From positions 115,102-179,101 of the forward strand of contig NGBS01001170.1 of assembly GCA_002245135.1 (NCBI GenBank): DNA of 64,000 nt, written 5' to 3'. The notes under the pieces are model-generated. The model did no database searches and was not told the DNA's origin. It worked only from the letters and a program-made list of their open reading frames with translations. Made by a program: the position numbers and the translations under genes. The stretch comes from Proteromonas lacertae (lineage: Eukaryota; Sar; Bigyra; Opalinata; Proteromonadidae). This document shows positions 23,654 to 34,644 of this stretch, one piece after another. Numbering within the stretch: position 1 is the first letter of the stretch; each line of letters starts with the position of its first letter.

Positions 23654-25990
23654 ATGCATTTTTTGATACTACTAGTGGTTATTTTATTATGCGGATGTAT
23701 TAGCTACGATGAATCTTTACTTTTTTGTGGTGTGCCGGATTATAAATACAGTGGCATAGAAGAATTGAAGCAAGATGTTAATAGTGTATTAATTCATAAG
23801 GATAGCCAACAATACTGTGCATCATCAATATCTTTAGCCAAATTTATAACTTTACAACTCTCAGAAGGACTTGCAACTTATCTAGTTAATTTGATCGATA
23901 TAGGATTAAAAATATGTCCAGAAGAGATAATCAAGTGTTCAATTCATTCTCTTTGTGATTATTTATACAGAGCTCATAGCCAGGGATCATTAGCATTTAT
24001 TACACTTCAGATATGCAATGTTGATGTTCAATTAAGACCAAATGATTGGGAATCTTATTATCGTATAGGATCATTGTATCTTAATCTTCATGACATGAAA
24101 AGCTCTGAAACATTTTTACTCAAATCATATTCATTAAATCCATCATCTCACGCAGTATTATTCCTCCTAGGAAATTTATATACAACCCAACAGCTTCAAC
24201 CAGGTGAATATTATTATTATAAATCATTACTTGTAACAGAAAATATAACAACAAGTGAATTATCTTTAGTCTATACAAACACAGGTCATTTCAACATATA
24301 TGCTAACCATCATATTAGAGCGAAAGAGTGTTATCAAGAAGCATTATATCACGAGAAAAATGAACAAAGTGAATTCTTCTTATGTGATAGAAAGCGTTCA
24401 ACAGGTTCGTTTAAAGATTGGACTCAACTATGTCATGATGTAAAAAGAATAGTTAAAGATGCTAAAGAGGATAGTACACTAAGTCCTTATTTCCTATTAT
24501 TCTATCCAATGCCAGCAGATGGATTAAAGAAAATAGCTAAAGCTATATCAAGTAAAGGATTGCCAAGGATTGAACCATATCCAATGAATTATGATTTTTT
24601 TACTTATGTGATTAATCCAAATAATAGAATTGTTAAACAGTTAAGTATTGGTTATTATACTAGAGATTTTAGTGGAACTCATCCGATGTGTTTATTGACT
24701 ACAGGAATGATACAGAATCATAATTTGAACTTTATAAATGATGTAATATATAATTACAATAAAAATCCAGAAGATTCAAATTGTTTTAGAAAAATCAAAG
24801 ATAATTCATTTGAATATAAAGATATAAGCAATTTAACAAATGATGATATAATTAGAACAATCAGAAATGATAATATTGAGATATTAATCGAGTTAATGGG
24901 TCATACACAAGCCAATAGGAATGATGCATTAGCTGTTGCTGCTGCTCCAATTCAAGTGACTTATTTAGGATATCCTGGTACAACTGGTTCACCATATACT
25001 CAATATAATATGGTTGATAAATATATCTTACCACCAGAACATGCTGATGAAGTAACTGAGAAGATTGTTTATGTTCCTTTTACTTATCAAGTGAATAATC
25101 ATTTCACAAGAACATCATTTTGTGGAACTTCAATCAAATGTAAGAATTACTTAAGAAAGTTGAATGGACTACCAACTGACAAATTTATATTTACATCATT
25201 CAATACTCAGCATAAAATAGATGCAGATGCTTTTAGATTATGGATAACGATATTGAGGAGAGTTCCAAACTCTATTTTATGGTTATTAGATGCTGAAAAT
25301 GAAAGTCATCGAAAGAATTTATTAAATGAATTTATAAGTGGTGGAGTAAGTTCTAATCGAATATATTTTGCTAATCATATAGATCGAAATAAGCATTTGA
25401 TGAGAATAGCAGCTGCTGATCTATTTTTAGATAATTTCCGATATGGAGCTCATACAACAGCTAGTGATGCTTTATGGTGTGGAGTTCCTGTTTTAACTCG
25501 AGAAGGTGAACTATTTGCAAGTCGAGTTGGAAGTTCGTTTTTACGAAATTTAGATTTATCGATGTTATTAGTGTATAATGAAAAAGACTATTATAATAAA
25601 GCGATTGAGATTGGTTTAAATTCAAAACTATATATAAAAATTCGAAATGAGCTAAGTAAAGTGATTTTAAGAGGAAGTGTAAATGATAAATGGTTAAATA
25701 GTCGAGGAAATGAAGTAAGTTACTATTTGATGTGGGAAGTTTATAGTTTATTAAAACCTTGTTTTAATATAATCGTGAATAATGAATATAGTTTATTAAA
25801 AGATAGTCCAAATTTAAAACGAAAAATGATAAGTAAACTGAACTACAGTGATTTAATCATGAATGAAAGTCCAATTCTGAGTGAAAACATCTTGGTTCGT
25901 TTATTGTACAGTAGTTATAAAGATGATAGAATGAAAAAGAAAATATATGAAAGATTATCAAATTTAAAATCCCTTCAATCTAATAATTAA
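23654..25990 (+). CDS. Secretory-type GT41 (OGT/SPINDLY-like) glycosyltransferase, copy 1
   Basis: A single open frame of 778 residues. Residues 1-18 form a hydrophobic signal-peptide-like start (MHFLILLVVILLCGCIS) and a Cys-bearing region follows. Residues about 110-260 hold TPR-like repeats (YYRIGSLYLNLHDMKSSETF, AVLFLLGNLYTTQ). The catalytic half has GYYTRDFSGTHPM (conserved His), QVTYLGYPGTTG, FNTQHKIDADAF (conserved Lys) and FRYGAHTTASDALWCGVPVL (the HTT-D motif). These are the GT41 landmarks for UDP-GlcNAc or GDP-Fuc transfer to Ser/Thr. Known OGT and SPINDLY enzymes act in cytosol and nucleus, so a signal peptide is unexpected. It has no introns, unlike copy 2. From residue about 459 on it is nearly identical to copy 2. 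Confidence 0.85.
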   Translation: MHFLILLVVILLCGCISYDESLLFCGVPDYKYSGIEELKQDVNSVLIHKDSQQYCASSISLAKFITLQLSEGLATYLVNLIDIGLKICPEEIIKCSIHSLCDYLYRAHSQGSLAFITLQICNVDVQLRPNDWESYYRIGSLYLNLHDMKSSETFLLKSYSLNPSSHAVLFLLGNLYTTQQLQPGEYYYYKSLLVTENITTSELSLVYTNTGHFNIYANHHIRAKECYQEALYHEKNEQSEFFLCDRKRSTGSFKDWTQLCHDVKRIVKDAKEDSTLSPYFLLFYPMPADGLKKIAKAISSKGLPRIEPYPMNYDFFTYVINPNNRIVKQLSIGYYTRDFSGTHPMCLLTTGMIQNHNLNFINDVIYNYNKNPEDSNCFRKIKDNSFEYKDISNLTNDDIIRTIRNDNIEILIELMGHTQANRNDALAVAAAPIQVTYLGYPGTTGSPYTQYNMVDKYILPPEHADEVTEKIVYVPFTYQVNNHFTRTSFCGTSIKCKNYLRKLNGLPTDKFIFTSFNTQHKIDADAFRLWITILRRVPNSILWLLDAENESHRKNLLNEFISGGVSSNRIYFANHIDRNKHLMRIAAADLFLDNFRYGAHTTASDALWCGVPVLTREGELFASRVGSSFLRNLDLSMLLVYNEKDYYNKAIEIGLNSKLYIKIRNELSKVILRGSVNDKWLNSRGNEVSYYLMWEVYSLLKPCFNIIVNNEYSLLKDSPNLKRKMISKLNYSDLIMNESPILSENILVRLLYSSYKDDRMKKKIYERLSNLKSLQSNN

Positions 25991-26016
25991 ATGTTTAGTT
26001 ATTTATTAGTCATTAT
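25028..26016. repeat. Inner inverted-repeat arm, left (GT41 copy 1 catalytic region)
   Basis: This 0.99-kb block is the reverse complement of 27718-28705 at near identity, apart from a small divergent patch around 25285-25305. It covers the GT41 catalytic C-terminus plus about 26 bases after the stop. Just upstream of 25028 the two copies drop at once to diverged sequence. The equal arm lengths and the sharp edge suggest a conversion tract. Confidence 0.9.
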
Positions 26017-26156
26017 ATGTTGTTTAAAGGTTAAAAATACAACTACTTCAAATGTAAAGTTAAAAAATGAATAATTGATTTGACAGTAATCAAACCTATA
26101 TTATTTATAATTATTTTTTTTTCACATTGTTAAGGAATTTACCATATCAGAAATTA

Positions 26157-27673
26157 ATGTCATTTGGCAAACAAAGGCTTGCTATAATACTTGGAACGAC
26201 GGGTATATATTCAATTGACATATTTAGGTGTTGGCAAGACCAAGTTATCTTTAGAAGTAGCAAGAGCATTAAATGGTGAAATTGTAAATGCAGATGCTAT
26301 GCAAATGTATAAAGGACTAACAGTAGCAACTGCTAAAGTATTTCTTGATATGTTATATTTAGATAAAAGATGAAGAAATGTTAGGTATACCGCATCATCT
26401 ATTAAGTGTTTTAAATTATAATGAGACATGTTCTGTAAGAGATTATAGAGATAGAGCAATGGAAGTTATATCCTTTTTTGTTAAATATGTCTAATGATTA
26501 TAACCACCTTAATCAATTCAAATTAAAGATATAAATGAAAGAAACAAACTCCCTATTCTAGTTGGTGGAACAAATTACTATATTCAGTCACTTCTATATG
26601 AAAGTCTGATGGATGAAACAGAAGACTCAACAAACGCAATAAAAACAATAGAAATAGCAGATAAATACTATAAAATGCAACAAGAAAATCCATCTCAATT
26701 ATATCAAGAATTATTAAAAATAGATCCAATAATGGCAAATAAAATCCATCCAAATGATTATAGAAAAATAAGAAGAAGTTTAGAAATATATGAATCAACA
26801 GGCATTCGTCAAAGTGATCATATAATTAAACAATTAGAGAGAAATAAGAAAGAGCAACCGAGGTATAATGTAAGATGTATTTGGTTAACATGTGATATGG
26901 AAATACTTCATAAAAGATTAGATAATAGAGTTAATAGTATGATTAAAGATGGTTTAATTGATGAAGTTAAATCGCTGTGGAATACATATACTGGTTATCA
27001 AGACTTGGGATATCTAACAGGTAAAAGTATAGTTGATAAAAGGAAAGAAGAAGAAGAAGGAAAAGATGATGATGATGATGATAGAAAATCTGTTGGTTCT
27101 GTTTCTTCATCTTATTCCTCAGATTCAACTGGTTCTAGTGATGAAAAGATAATAAAAACAACTCAAGGAATATGGCAATCGATAGGGTTAAAAGAATTCA
27201 AACCGTTATTTGTAAATGGAGATGAATCTGCTAATAAAGAATTGTTGGATAAGTGCATAGAAAAAGTAAAGTCAAATACATATCAATATGCTAAGAAACA
27301 AATCAGTTTTATCAATAGACGATTCTGTGAAAGAAATTTACCCATTTTAAAATGTGATACAAGTGATTTAGATAAATGGAATGAGAATGTTACAATTCCT
27401 GCTATTAAATATTTAAATGATTTATTTAATACAGCAGATACACCAATTCTTCCTCCTCCTAAGTTAGATTTAGATCCAAGAACTGCTGAAAGACATTACT
27501 GTGAATATTGTGATAAATTATTGGTTGGTAAACAACAATGGGAATGTCATATTAGTAGTAATAAACACAAGAAAAGGAAAAGTAATCAAATTAAAAATAA
27601 AGACAATCCTCATTATCCTGGTAATAAAAAAAGAAAGATAGAAGATAAAAGAAATGAAATAGATAAGAAATAG
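26157..27673 (+). CDS. TRIT1: tRNA dimethylallyltransferase (TRIT1/MOD5/MiaA family)
   Basis: The frame from the ATG at 26157 reads [20 protein letters not shown] across a 25-nt intron (26203-26227), giving the family P-loop. Then come [68 protein letters not shown] and, late, [13 protein letters not shown] (family: YAKRQxxWxR). Near residue 420 a C2H2-type finger ([20 protein letters not shown], then NKHKKRK) matches the zinc finger of eukaryotic MOD5/TRIT1. The tail is a Lys-rich, likely nuclear signal. The enzyme adds isopentenyl to A37 of tRNAs reading UNN codons. An Asp/Ser-rich insert lies near residue 300. It sits in the loop of the inner inverted repeat and is single copy. Confidence 0.9.
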
Positions 27674-27717
27674 TATTATTTTGTATATTATTTTGTTTTT
27701 TAATTAAAGTTAAAGAA

Positions 27718-28705
27718 TAATGACTAATAAATAACAAAACATTTAATTATTAGATTGAAGAGATTTTAAATTTGATAATCTTTCATATATTTTCTTTTTC
27801 ATTCTATCATCTTTATAACTACTGTACAATAAACGAACCAAGATGTTTTCACTCAGAATTGGACTTTCATTCATGATTAAATCACTGTAGTTCAGTTTAC
27901 TTATCATTTTTCGTTTTAAATTTGGACTATCTTTTAATAAACTATATTCATTATTCACGATTATATTAAAACAAGGTTTTAATAAACTATAAACTTCCCA
28001 CATCAAATAGTAACTTACTTCATTTCCTCGACTATTTAACCATTTATCATTTACACTTCCTCTTAAAATCACTTTACTTAGCTCATTTCGAATTTTTATA
28101 TATAGTTTTGAATTTAAACCAATCTCAATCGCTTTATTATAATAGTCTTTTTCATTATACACTAATAACATCGATAAATCTAAATTTCGTAAAAACGAAC
28201 TTCCAACTCGACTTGCAAATAGTTCACCTTCTCGAGTTAAAACAGGAACTCCACACCATAAAGCATCACTAGCTGTTGTATGAGCTCCATATCGGAAATT
28301 ATCTAAAAATAGATCAGCAGCTGCTATTCTCATCAAATGCTTATTTCGATCTATATGATTAGCAAAATATATTCGATTAGAACTTACTCCACCACTTATA
28401 AATTCATTTAATAAATTCTTTCGATGACTATCACCTTTTGTTCCTTGTAACCACAATATAGAGTTTGGAACTCTCCTTAGAATAGTAATCCATAATCTAA
28501 AAGCATCTGCATCTATTTTATGTTGGGAATTGAATGATGTAAATATAAATTTGTCAGTTGGTAGTCCATTCAACTTTCTTAAGTAATTCTTACATTTGAT
28601 TGAAGTTCCACAAAATGATGTTCTTGTGAAATGATTATTCACTTGATAAGTAAAAGGAACATAAACAATCTTCTCAGTTACTTCATCAGCATGTTCTGGT
28701 GGTAA
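27718..28705. repeat. Inner inverted-repeat arm, right (GT41 copy 2 catalytic region)
   Basis: Partner of 25028-26016 in reverse orientation. The similarity ends just past the stop codon of the gene on one side and at the TTACCACCAGAAC segment on the other. A 1.7-kb spacer with the tRNA isopentenyltransferase gene separates the two arms. Confidence 0.9.
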
Positions 28706-30150
28706 TACAAATCTATCAGCCATTAAATACTGAATAAAACTAGCACCAGTAGTTGCAGGATATCCTAAATAAGTCACTTGAATTGGAGCACCTCTGTTAT
28801 TCATAGCACCAACTCTATTTTGATAAGTATATCCCATAATATCAATCAAAATATCAACCGATTGATTTCTTATATAACTCATTAATTCTGCATCTGGAAA
28901 TTCTCCTACTTTACTATTCAAATAATAAAACATATATATATATATATATATACTGATATTCAAACGCTGTTTGTCTTACTCTAGTTTCACAATCTAAAGA
29001 TATAATGTTTGTATTATAATTAAATATCAAATCTTCAACAAATTTCGTGTGATGGTTTTCTATCATTCCACAAGTTAATAAACACATAGGATGTTCTTCA
29101 GTAAAATCTCTACTATAATAGCCAACTCTTAATGGTTTAATGTTTCTATTTCTTGGATTGATATTCTGTAATACATCATCAGGATTTATAGGATATTTTC
29201 TTTCAAATGTAACTTCTCTTCTTGAAACATACTCTATCACTTTTCTCAAACCATCTCGACGTAATGGATAAAACAATAAATTATAGGGCGTTAAAGATGT
29301 TCCTTCTTTAGCATTGTTTACTAACTCTTTAGTTTCATGACAAATAAAATCCCAATCTTTAAATGAACCTGTTGATCTGGCTATATCAACTACAAAACTT
29401 CTTGATAATTCTGAAGATTCTAATATTTCTGATTCTTTATGAGTTAACAATGCTTTTTGTGATTCACCTGAATAATAATAGAATGATGCTAAGTTAGTAT
29501 AGATATCTCTTCCTATTTGTTTAGTAGGAAGATGAAATAATGCTTTATAATAAAAATTTTCAGCAACAATTAAGTAGTTTCTTACCATATGGTTTCCAAG
29601 ATAGAAATATGCCTATTAATATGAAAATAATATGGTATACTTCATATCGTGTTGAATTTAATTCTATTGCTTTATATAAATACTTGATATTGAGAGTTTT
29701 TGAATCAATCTCTGAAGCTATTTTGCCATATAAAAGATTATCATCATATGAATTACTATTCACTTCTGCATTTGTCTTACAAACAGCTTCTGTTGTTGCA
29801 ACGTTGTTTTTAAAATGCTGATAATAAAGAATCAAACACATATTTCTGATTAAACACTTTCTTATATCAGGAGTACATCTTTCATTTGAAAAATTATATA
29901 GAGCAAATAGTTTGTCTCTCATTTCGTGATTGTAGTTATGCGAAATAAAAATTGCTAAAGAGACAGCGTTAGAACATTCCATTTTCATATTTGGATTTAT
30001 TGTCATCTCTAAATCTTTATTAAACTGATCTAATGACACAAAATTGTATTCAGACATTCCACAATATGCATTTTCTAATTTCAGAGCTCCTATAGAACAT
30101 ATAAACACTGTCATAATAACAAGCGGATGCACATGGGACAATATATTCAT
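27743..30150 (-). CDS. Secretory-type GT41 (OGT/SPINDLY-like) glycosyltransferase, copy 2
   Basis: Three exons read leftwards from the ATG at 30150. Exon 1 starts with a hydrophobic signal-like segment (PLVIMTVFICSIGALKL) and a Cys-containing region similar in layout to copy 1. A 28-nt intron near 29601-29630 and a (TA)n-rich intron near 28925-28965 follow. Catalytic landmarks are kept: YYSRDFTEEHPM, YLGYPATTGASF, FNSQHKIDADAF and GAHTTASDALWCG. The N-terminal and TPR halves have diverged strongly from copy 1, while everything after about ILPPEHADEV is nearly identical. So this is an old duplicate whose catalytic end has been homogenised. Both copies look catalytically competent. The start is divergent to zinc-finger copy 2, only 79 bases away. 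Confidence 0.82.
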
Positions 30151-30223
30151 TTTAATACAATATAGATTTGACAAGCTTTTTGATTTGAAAATAGTGTTTT
30201 TGATTTTTCTAAACAACCATACA

Positions 30224-31861
30224 TAAGATATGTCTGAATACCCTACTAAACGAAAATACAATAGTATATCAATGAATGAAGAAAATAGTATAACAGTTTC
30301 AATTCTTAATTCAATAGTTTCTTTAAAAGTGTTGAAACAAACAAATGAAAGAAATGAAATAAAAGAAAAACAAACTAATACAAAAGGAAAATCTCGCTCA
30401 ATCCCTCTAAAAGAACTACATTGTCCTTATGATTCTTGTGGTTTTGTTGTTCTATATCCACATGAATTAGTGAATCATTTAGAAGAACATATTAGTAGAA
30501 TTGAGAGTAAACATCCGATAGAATCAAGTAATGAGAGTGTAATTCAAATAGTTCATCCAATAGTGACAAATAACAAAAACAATGAAGAAAATAATCATCC
30601 TAAAACTCAAATACATGGCAACAACAATAATGATATAGTATTACCAGTAGAACCTCCTCCAAAACCATCATTCTCAAAAGAAAAAGAAAATAATGGATAT
30701 GAATATAAAAAGAATGAAATTGAAGATGACAATAACAGTTTATATGAATGTGATGATAATAATGGTGTATATGAATGTAAAAACTGTGGTTATATAACAA
30801 AACGAAAAGATCATTTATATCGTCATTCAAATAAACATATTAGTAATGAAGAAAAGCCATATAAATGTAAAAACTGTGAATTTGGTACAACGAATGGAAG
30901 TTATATAAAAAATCATGTAGAGAAACACAATGAAGATAATCATATATTAAACTGTCCTCACTGTGATATGAAGTTGAGTAAATTAATAGAATTATCAAAT
31001 CATTTAAATGAAAATCATGAAATGTTTAATGAATATTACAGTTCATTAAATGATGGAATTGAATTGAAATGTAATTATTATGAATGTGAAGAGATAAGTA
31101 ATTCCAATGAAGATTATGTAATCCATTTATCTAGTCATTTTGATGAAAATGAGAAAATGAAATGTATTTATAAAGAATGTTCATTTATAAGTAACAATGA
31201 AGAAATATTAATAAAACATATTGAAAATGATCACAATAACGAAATAAGTATAAATTGTCCAGAGAATGACTGTAATTACCATATAATGTCAAAGAAACTG
31301 ATGTTAGAACATTTAAAAGAATTTCATTATAATGAAAATGATCGAAATCATTGTTCTGTTGAGAATTGTGATTTTATCTCAAATAATATCAATATATTGG
31401 TAAAACATCGATTATTGAATCATATGGATTATAAGATATATTTATGTAAAAATTGTGATTATAAAGCTAAAAATCCATCTACATTAAAAACTCATTTACA
31501 AAGTCATATGAATAAATCAAACAATAATAATGTTAATAATAATAATAATACAAAAGAAAAGAAGAATAAAGTATATAAATGTGAAATTCCAAATTGTATA
31601 TACAAAGGAACAAGAAAATACAATTTAATACTACATTATAAAACTCATGCAAAATATCTTCAATTATATGAATCCAATAAAATCCAACCTAATTCTTCAT
31701 ATCTTCCTGTTCATCTTCCATTTGTTGAATTTAATAACTCAACTGTAAATACAAGCAAATAATAATATTATTTATTTCTAAATTGTGTTTTAATTTCACT
31801 CATTTAACAACAAAAACATTAATAACACATAAATATGGCAAAAATAAATTAATTTAAATAA
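30224..31861. repeat. Outer inverted-repeat arm, right (zinc-finger copy 2)
   Basis: Partner of 18577-20215 in reverse orientation, equal in length to within about one base. The homology stops at AATTTAAATAA on the 3' side. Confidence 0.9.
30230..31762 (+). CDS. C2H2 zinc-finger protein, copy 2
   Basis: Intronless, 510 residues, same length as copy 1 at 18677-20209, with about ten C2H2 fingers in the same positions. Substitutions against copy 1 sit in the N-terminal linker region (for example CPYDSCGF for CPYDCCGF, which leaves the zinc ligands intact) and at HLPFVEF near the end. The finger array from about residue 165 to 495 is identical, so both copies should bind the same target. It is divergent with GT41 copy 2, with which it may share a promoter of under 80 bases. 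Confidence 0.85.
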   Translation: MSEYPTKRKYNSISMNEENSITVSILNSIVSLKVLKQTNERNEIKEKQTNTKGKSRSIPLKELHCPYDSCGFVVLYPHELVNHLEEHISRIESKHPIESSNESVIQIVHPIVTNNKNNEENNHPKTQIHGNNNNDIVLPVEPPPKPSFSKEKENNGYEYKKNEIEDDNNSLYECDDNNGVYECKNCGYITKRKDHLYRHSNKHISNEEKPYKCKNCEFGTTNGSYIKNHVEKHNEDNHILNCPHCDMKLSKLIELSNHLNENHEMFNEYYSSLNDGIELKCNYYECEEISNSNEDYVIHLSSHFDENEKMKCIYKECSFISNNEEILIKHIENDHNNEISINCPENDCNYHIMSKKLMLEHLKEFHYNENDRNHCSVENCDFISNNINILVKHRLLNHMDYKIYLCKNCDYKAKNPSTLKTHLQSHMNKSNNNNVNNNNNTKEKKNKVYKCEIPNCIYKGTRKYNLILHYKTHAKYLQLYESNKIQPNSSYLPVHLPFVEFNNSTVNTSK

Positions 31862-31905
31862 CTTATTATTAGTAAACAACGAACTCTTAATCATTTGATA
31901 AAAAA

Positions 31906-32360
31906 CTATAATTGATTAATATGATATGCACTACAGAAATAAACAAATACTATTTTATACCAATAACTACCATCAGAACTTACAAAACAAATATAGGAAT
32001 CTGGAAATGATGTTATCCTATTAAATAATATAATTTCATACTGATTGGATGTTAATGTCACAGAATCTGGTATAGGAAATACTATAATATTTTTCTCACT
32101 AATGTCAACTTTTTTCTTCCTTCTGTTTCTTACTATTGATTTCTGTCTGTCACCTTGAATAGCGTAGAGATTTATAGCCGAATAGTCTATAATTTTAATA
32201 TTGGACCATTCAGAATTGTGTAATAGGCTATCATATACCTAATTTATAAAATAAAATTCAATACTATAAATAATGAGTCGTTTTGCATTGGATATTTGGA
32301 ATATATCTTTTTAAAATTCTCAATTGCTTCTATCTTTTCTAGATAATGTGAATAAAGCAT
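31906..32360 (-). CDS. TSEN15: tRNA-splicing endonuclease subunit 15-like protein
   Basis: Two exons give about 130 residues. The first has MLYSHYLEKIEAIENFKKIY; the second, after an intron at about 32242-32275, has VYDSLLHNSEWSNIKIIDYS, then IIVFPIPDSVTLTSNQYEII and SYICFVSSDGSYWYKI. The pattern V-Y-x-D-L ... W-x-x(I/V)K, then VPIP ... SxDSTxxYYK is that of TSEN15/Sen15, a structural subunit of the tRNA-splicing endonuclease in the nucleus. A basic insert (RNRRKKKVD) interrupts the domain. The 5' end lies only 16 bases from the start of the gene on the opposite strand. The whole call rests on one short domain. Confidence 0.6.
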
Positions 32361-32376
32361 TTTAAAATCTATAAAT

Positions 32377-34594
32377 ATGGTTATACGAAACCGATCTTTT
32401 CGGAGCACCAACATCTCTTTCATTTTTCAAAAACAAATGAATTCTGGCACATTGGCTGATTTTATTCAGCGTTTAATGCAAAGCGGATTGGACAATTCTG
32501 ATGAATACAACTCATATGTAATTGATTTTTTATTTATTTTCTGATATAGATATACGGCGATCAAGAAGATGAACAATTATCATCAGATTACAATGCAATA
32601 AAAGACAAATTTATTGCTGAAGTATTTATTGAGTATTTATGCTTTAGTTACCACAAGATACGAAAGAAAAGCCAGAAGAAGGTGAAACTACATCACAAAC
32701 TGACTCTACACCAGAATTACCACAAGAAGTATTATTAACCCCACATATATTGAATAGGTTGAAGAGAAATTGAAAAAAGTGTATCTAGTCCTTCTTTTGA
32801 GAAAACAATCTGTTTCATTCACCAATCAATTCTTAGATACACTCAGAACAGTATTTAGTTAGTATGTTATATCTCATTAGGATGATGGTATGAAATCATT
32901 TATTGAGTTTTTGTTCCAAGAACCAATAGATTATGAATCATTAAAATTAACACCACCAGATGGAAATGAAAATGGAAAGATTATCTCATCAAGTAATGAG
33001 TTATTTCACATATTCCACATCTCCCTATTCATTCATTGATTTATTAAGATATAATGGAACTTTAGCATCTCAACTTCTTATAAAGAAAGTAATTGAAGAT
33101 AAAGAGAACAAGTTAAACTACTACCATATCTTAGCAGTAATGAAAGTATTATTATGTTATTCATTTGAAAAAACATACGTTGAAATTTCTAAAGATTTTA
33201 TTTTACACTTATTCGATTTGTGTGAGATGTCACCAGTAAAAGAGTTTATTAGTTATCTATTCTCTCCAGATATTGATGATGAGAATAAAGATGCTATTAC
33301 TCGTCAAAGATTAGATTATGAATCAAGATTAAATGAATGGAGAATAATGCCTGAGATGATGAGTAGAATTTACGAGTATATATATCTATTATTATTATTA
33401 TATTAATAGTTATGAAAATACAAATAATACATTAGAAAAGATGGAATCAATGTGTGATGTATTTATTGAGACAGTAAAGAAGTTATTAAGTGATGGAATA
33501 GAAGGAATGTTAGTGGAAGAAATGTGTGATGAACAATCTATTCATGGATTAATCAAGGCAATTGTATGTGGTAAAGAACTTGGTGCTCCAGCTAGTAAAT
33601 GTTTATCAGAGCTACTCACTATAATGGAAAGTGAAAATGTAGATGGACCTGCTCCAATATATCAGACATTTGCTACTGCAATTTGTGTTAGAGTATTTAT
33701 ATATTATTATTATTATTAATAGATACCAAATCAAATCCATAAGCATTTACCAATCTATCATCAATATATTGCTTCAAAGTTTACATTATTAAAAGAGTTT
33801 TTATTGGCATTCCCACAACCAGTATTACCACCACATTATGCAACAGCTACTCCATTAATAGCGACAATGCATAATCCAAATATTATATTACCCAACTTAG
33901 TATTAGATGATCAAGATTCTATTATAGCCAAACATGAATCTCATAACTTGATGAGAAATATAAGTAACAGCAGTAGTAACAGTAGTAATGATGAAGAGAA
34001 TAATAATAATAATAATAATACTGAAGATATACCAAAAGCACCAGCTGGATAGTAGTGAATCTGAACCACCACCATTACCCACTGTTATTGATACAGCAGC
34101 AGAGAATACAACAAAGAAAGAAGAAGGAGAAGGAGAAGAAGAAAAACCTAAAGAAGGAGGAGAAGTAAGTGTTGATACTTCATTAGATACAACTACTCCA
34201 GTCAAAGATAACAATGACAAATCACTAAGTCCAATAACACCCATCCGTAAGAGTATCAGTTCAGCTGACAGCAGTCAATTATTAGAGAAGATGGAAGATG
34301 AAGATTTTGAACAACCACCATTTACTATATTAAGATTAGAATTATTGACTATAATAAACAGTGTAGTTCAAACAAAGCCTGAATTATTAAGTGAATTTGG
34401 TGTAGAGTTATGGAGTGTATTGAGTGATTGGTTAGTTTTATATCCTCATAATAATATGTATCACAGCATATTTACTACTATTTATATTGCTGCTTTGAAA
34501 TATAATCCAAATGCTATTCAAACATTAATCAATGAATGTAAGTTTTGGAATAAATTATTACCTTATTATCATCGTTATGGTCCATTTGTGTATA

Positions 34595-34644
<50 letters not shown>

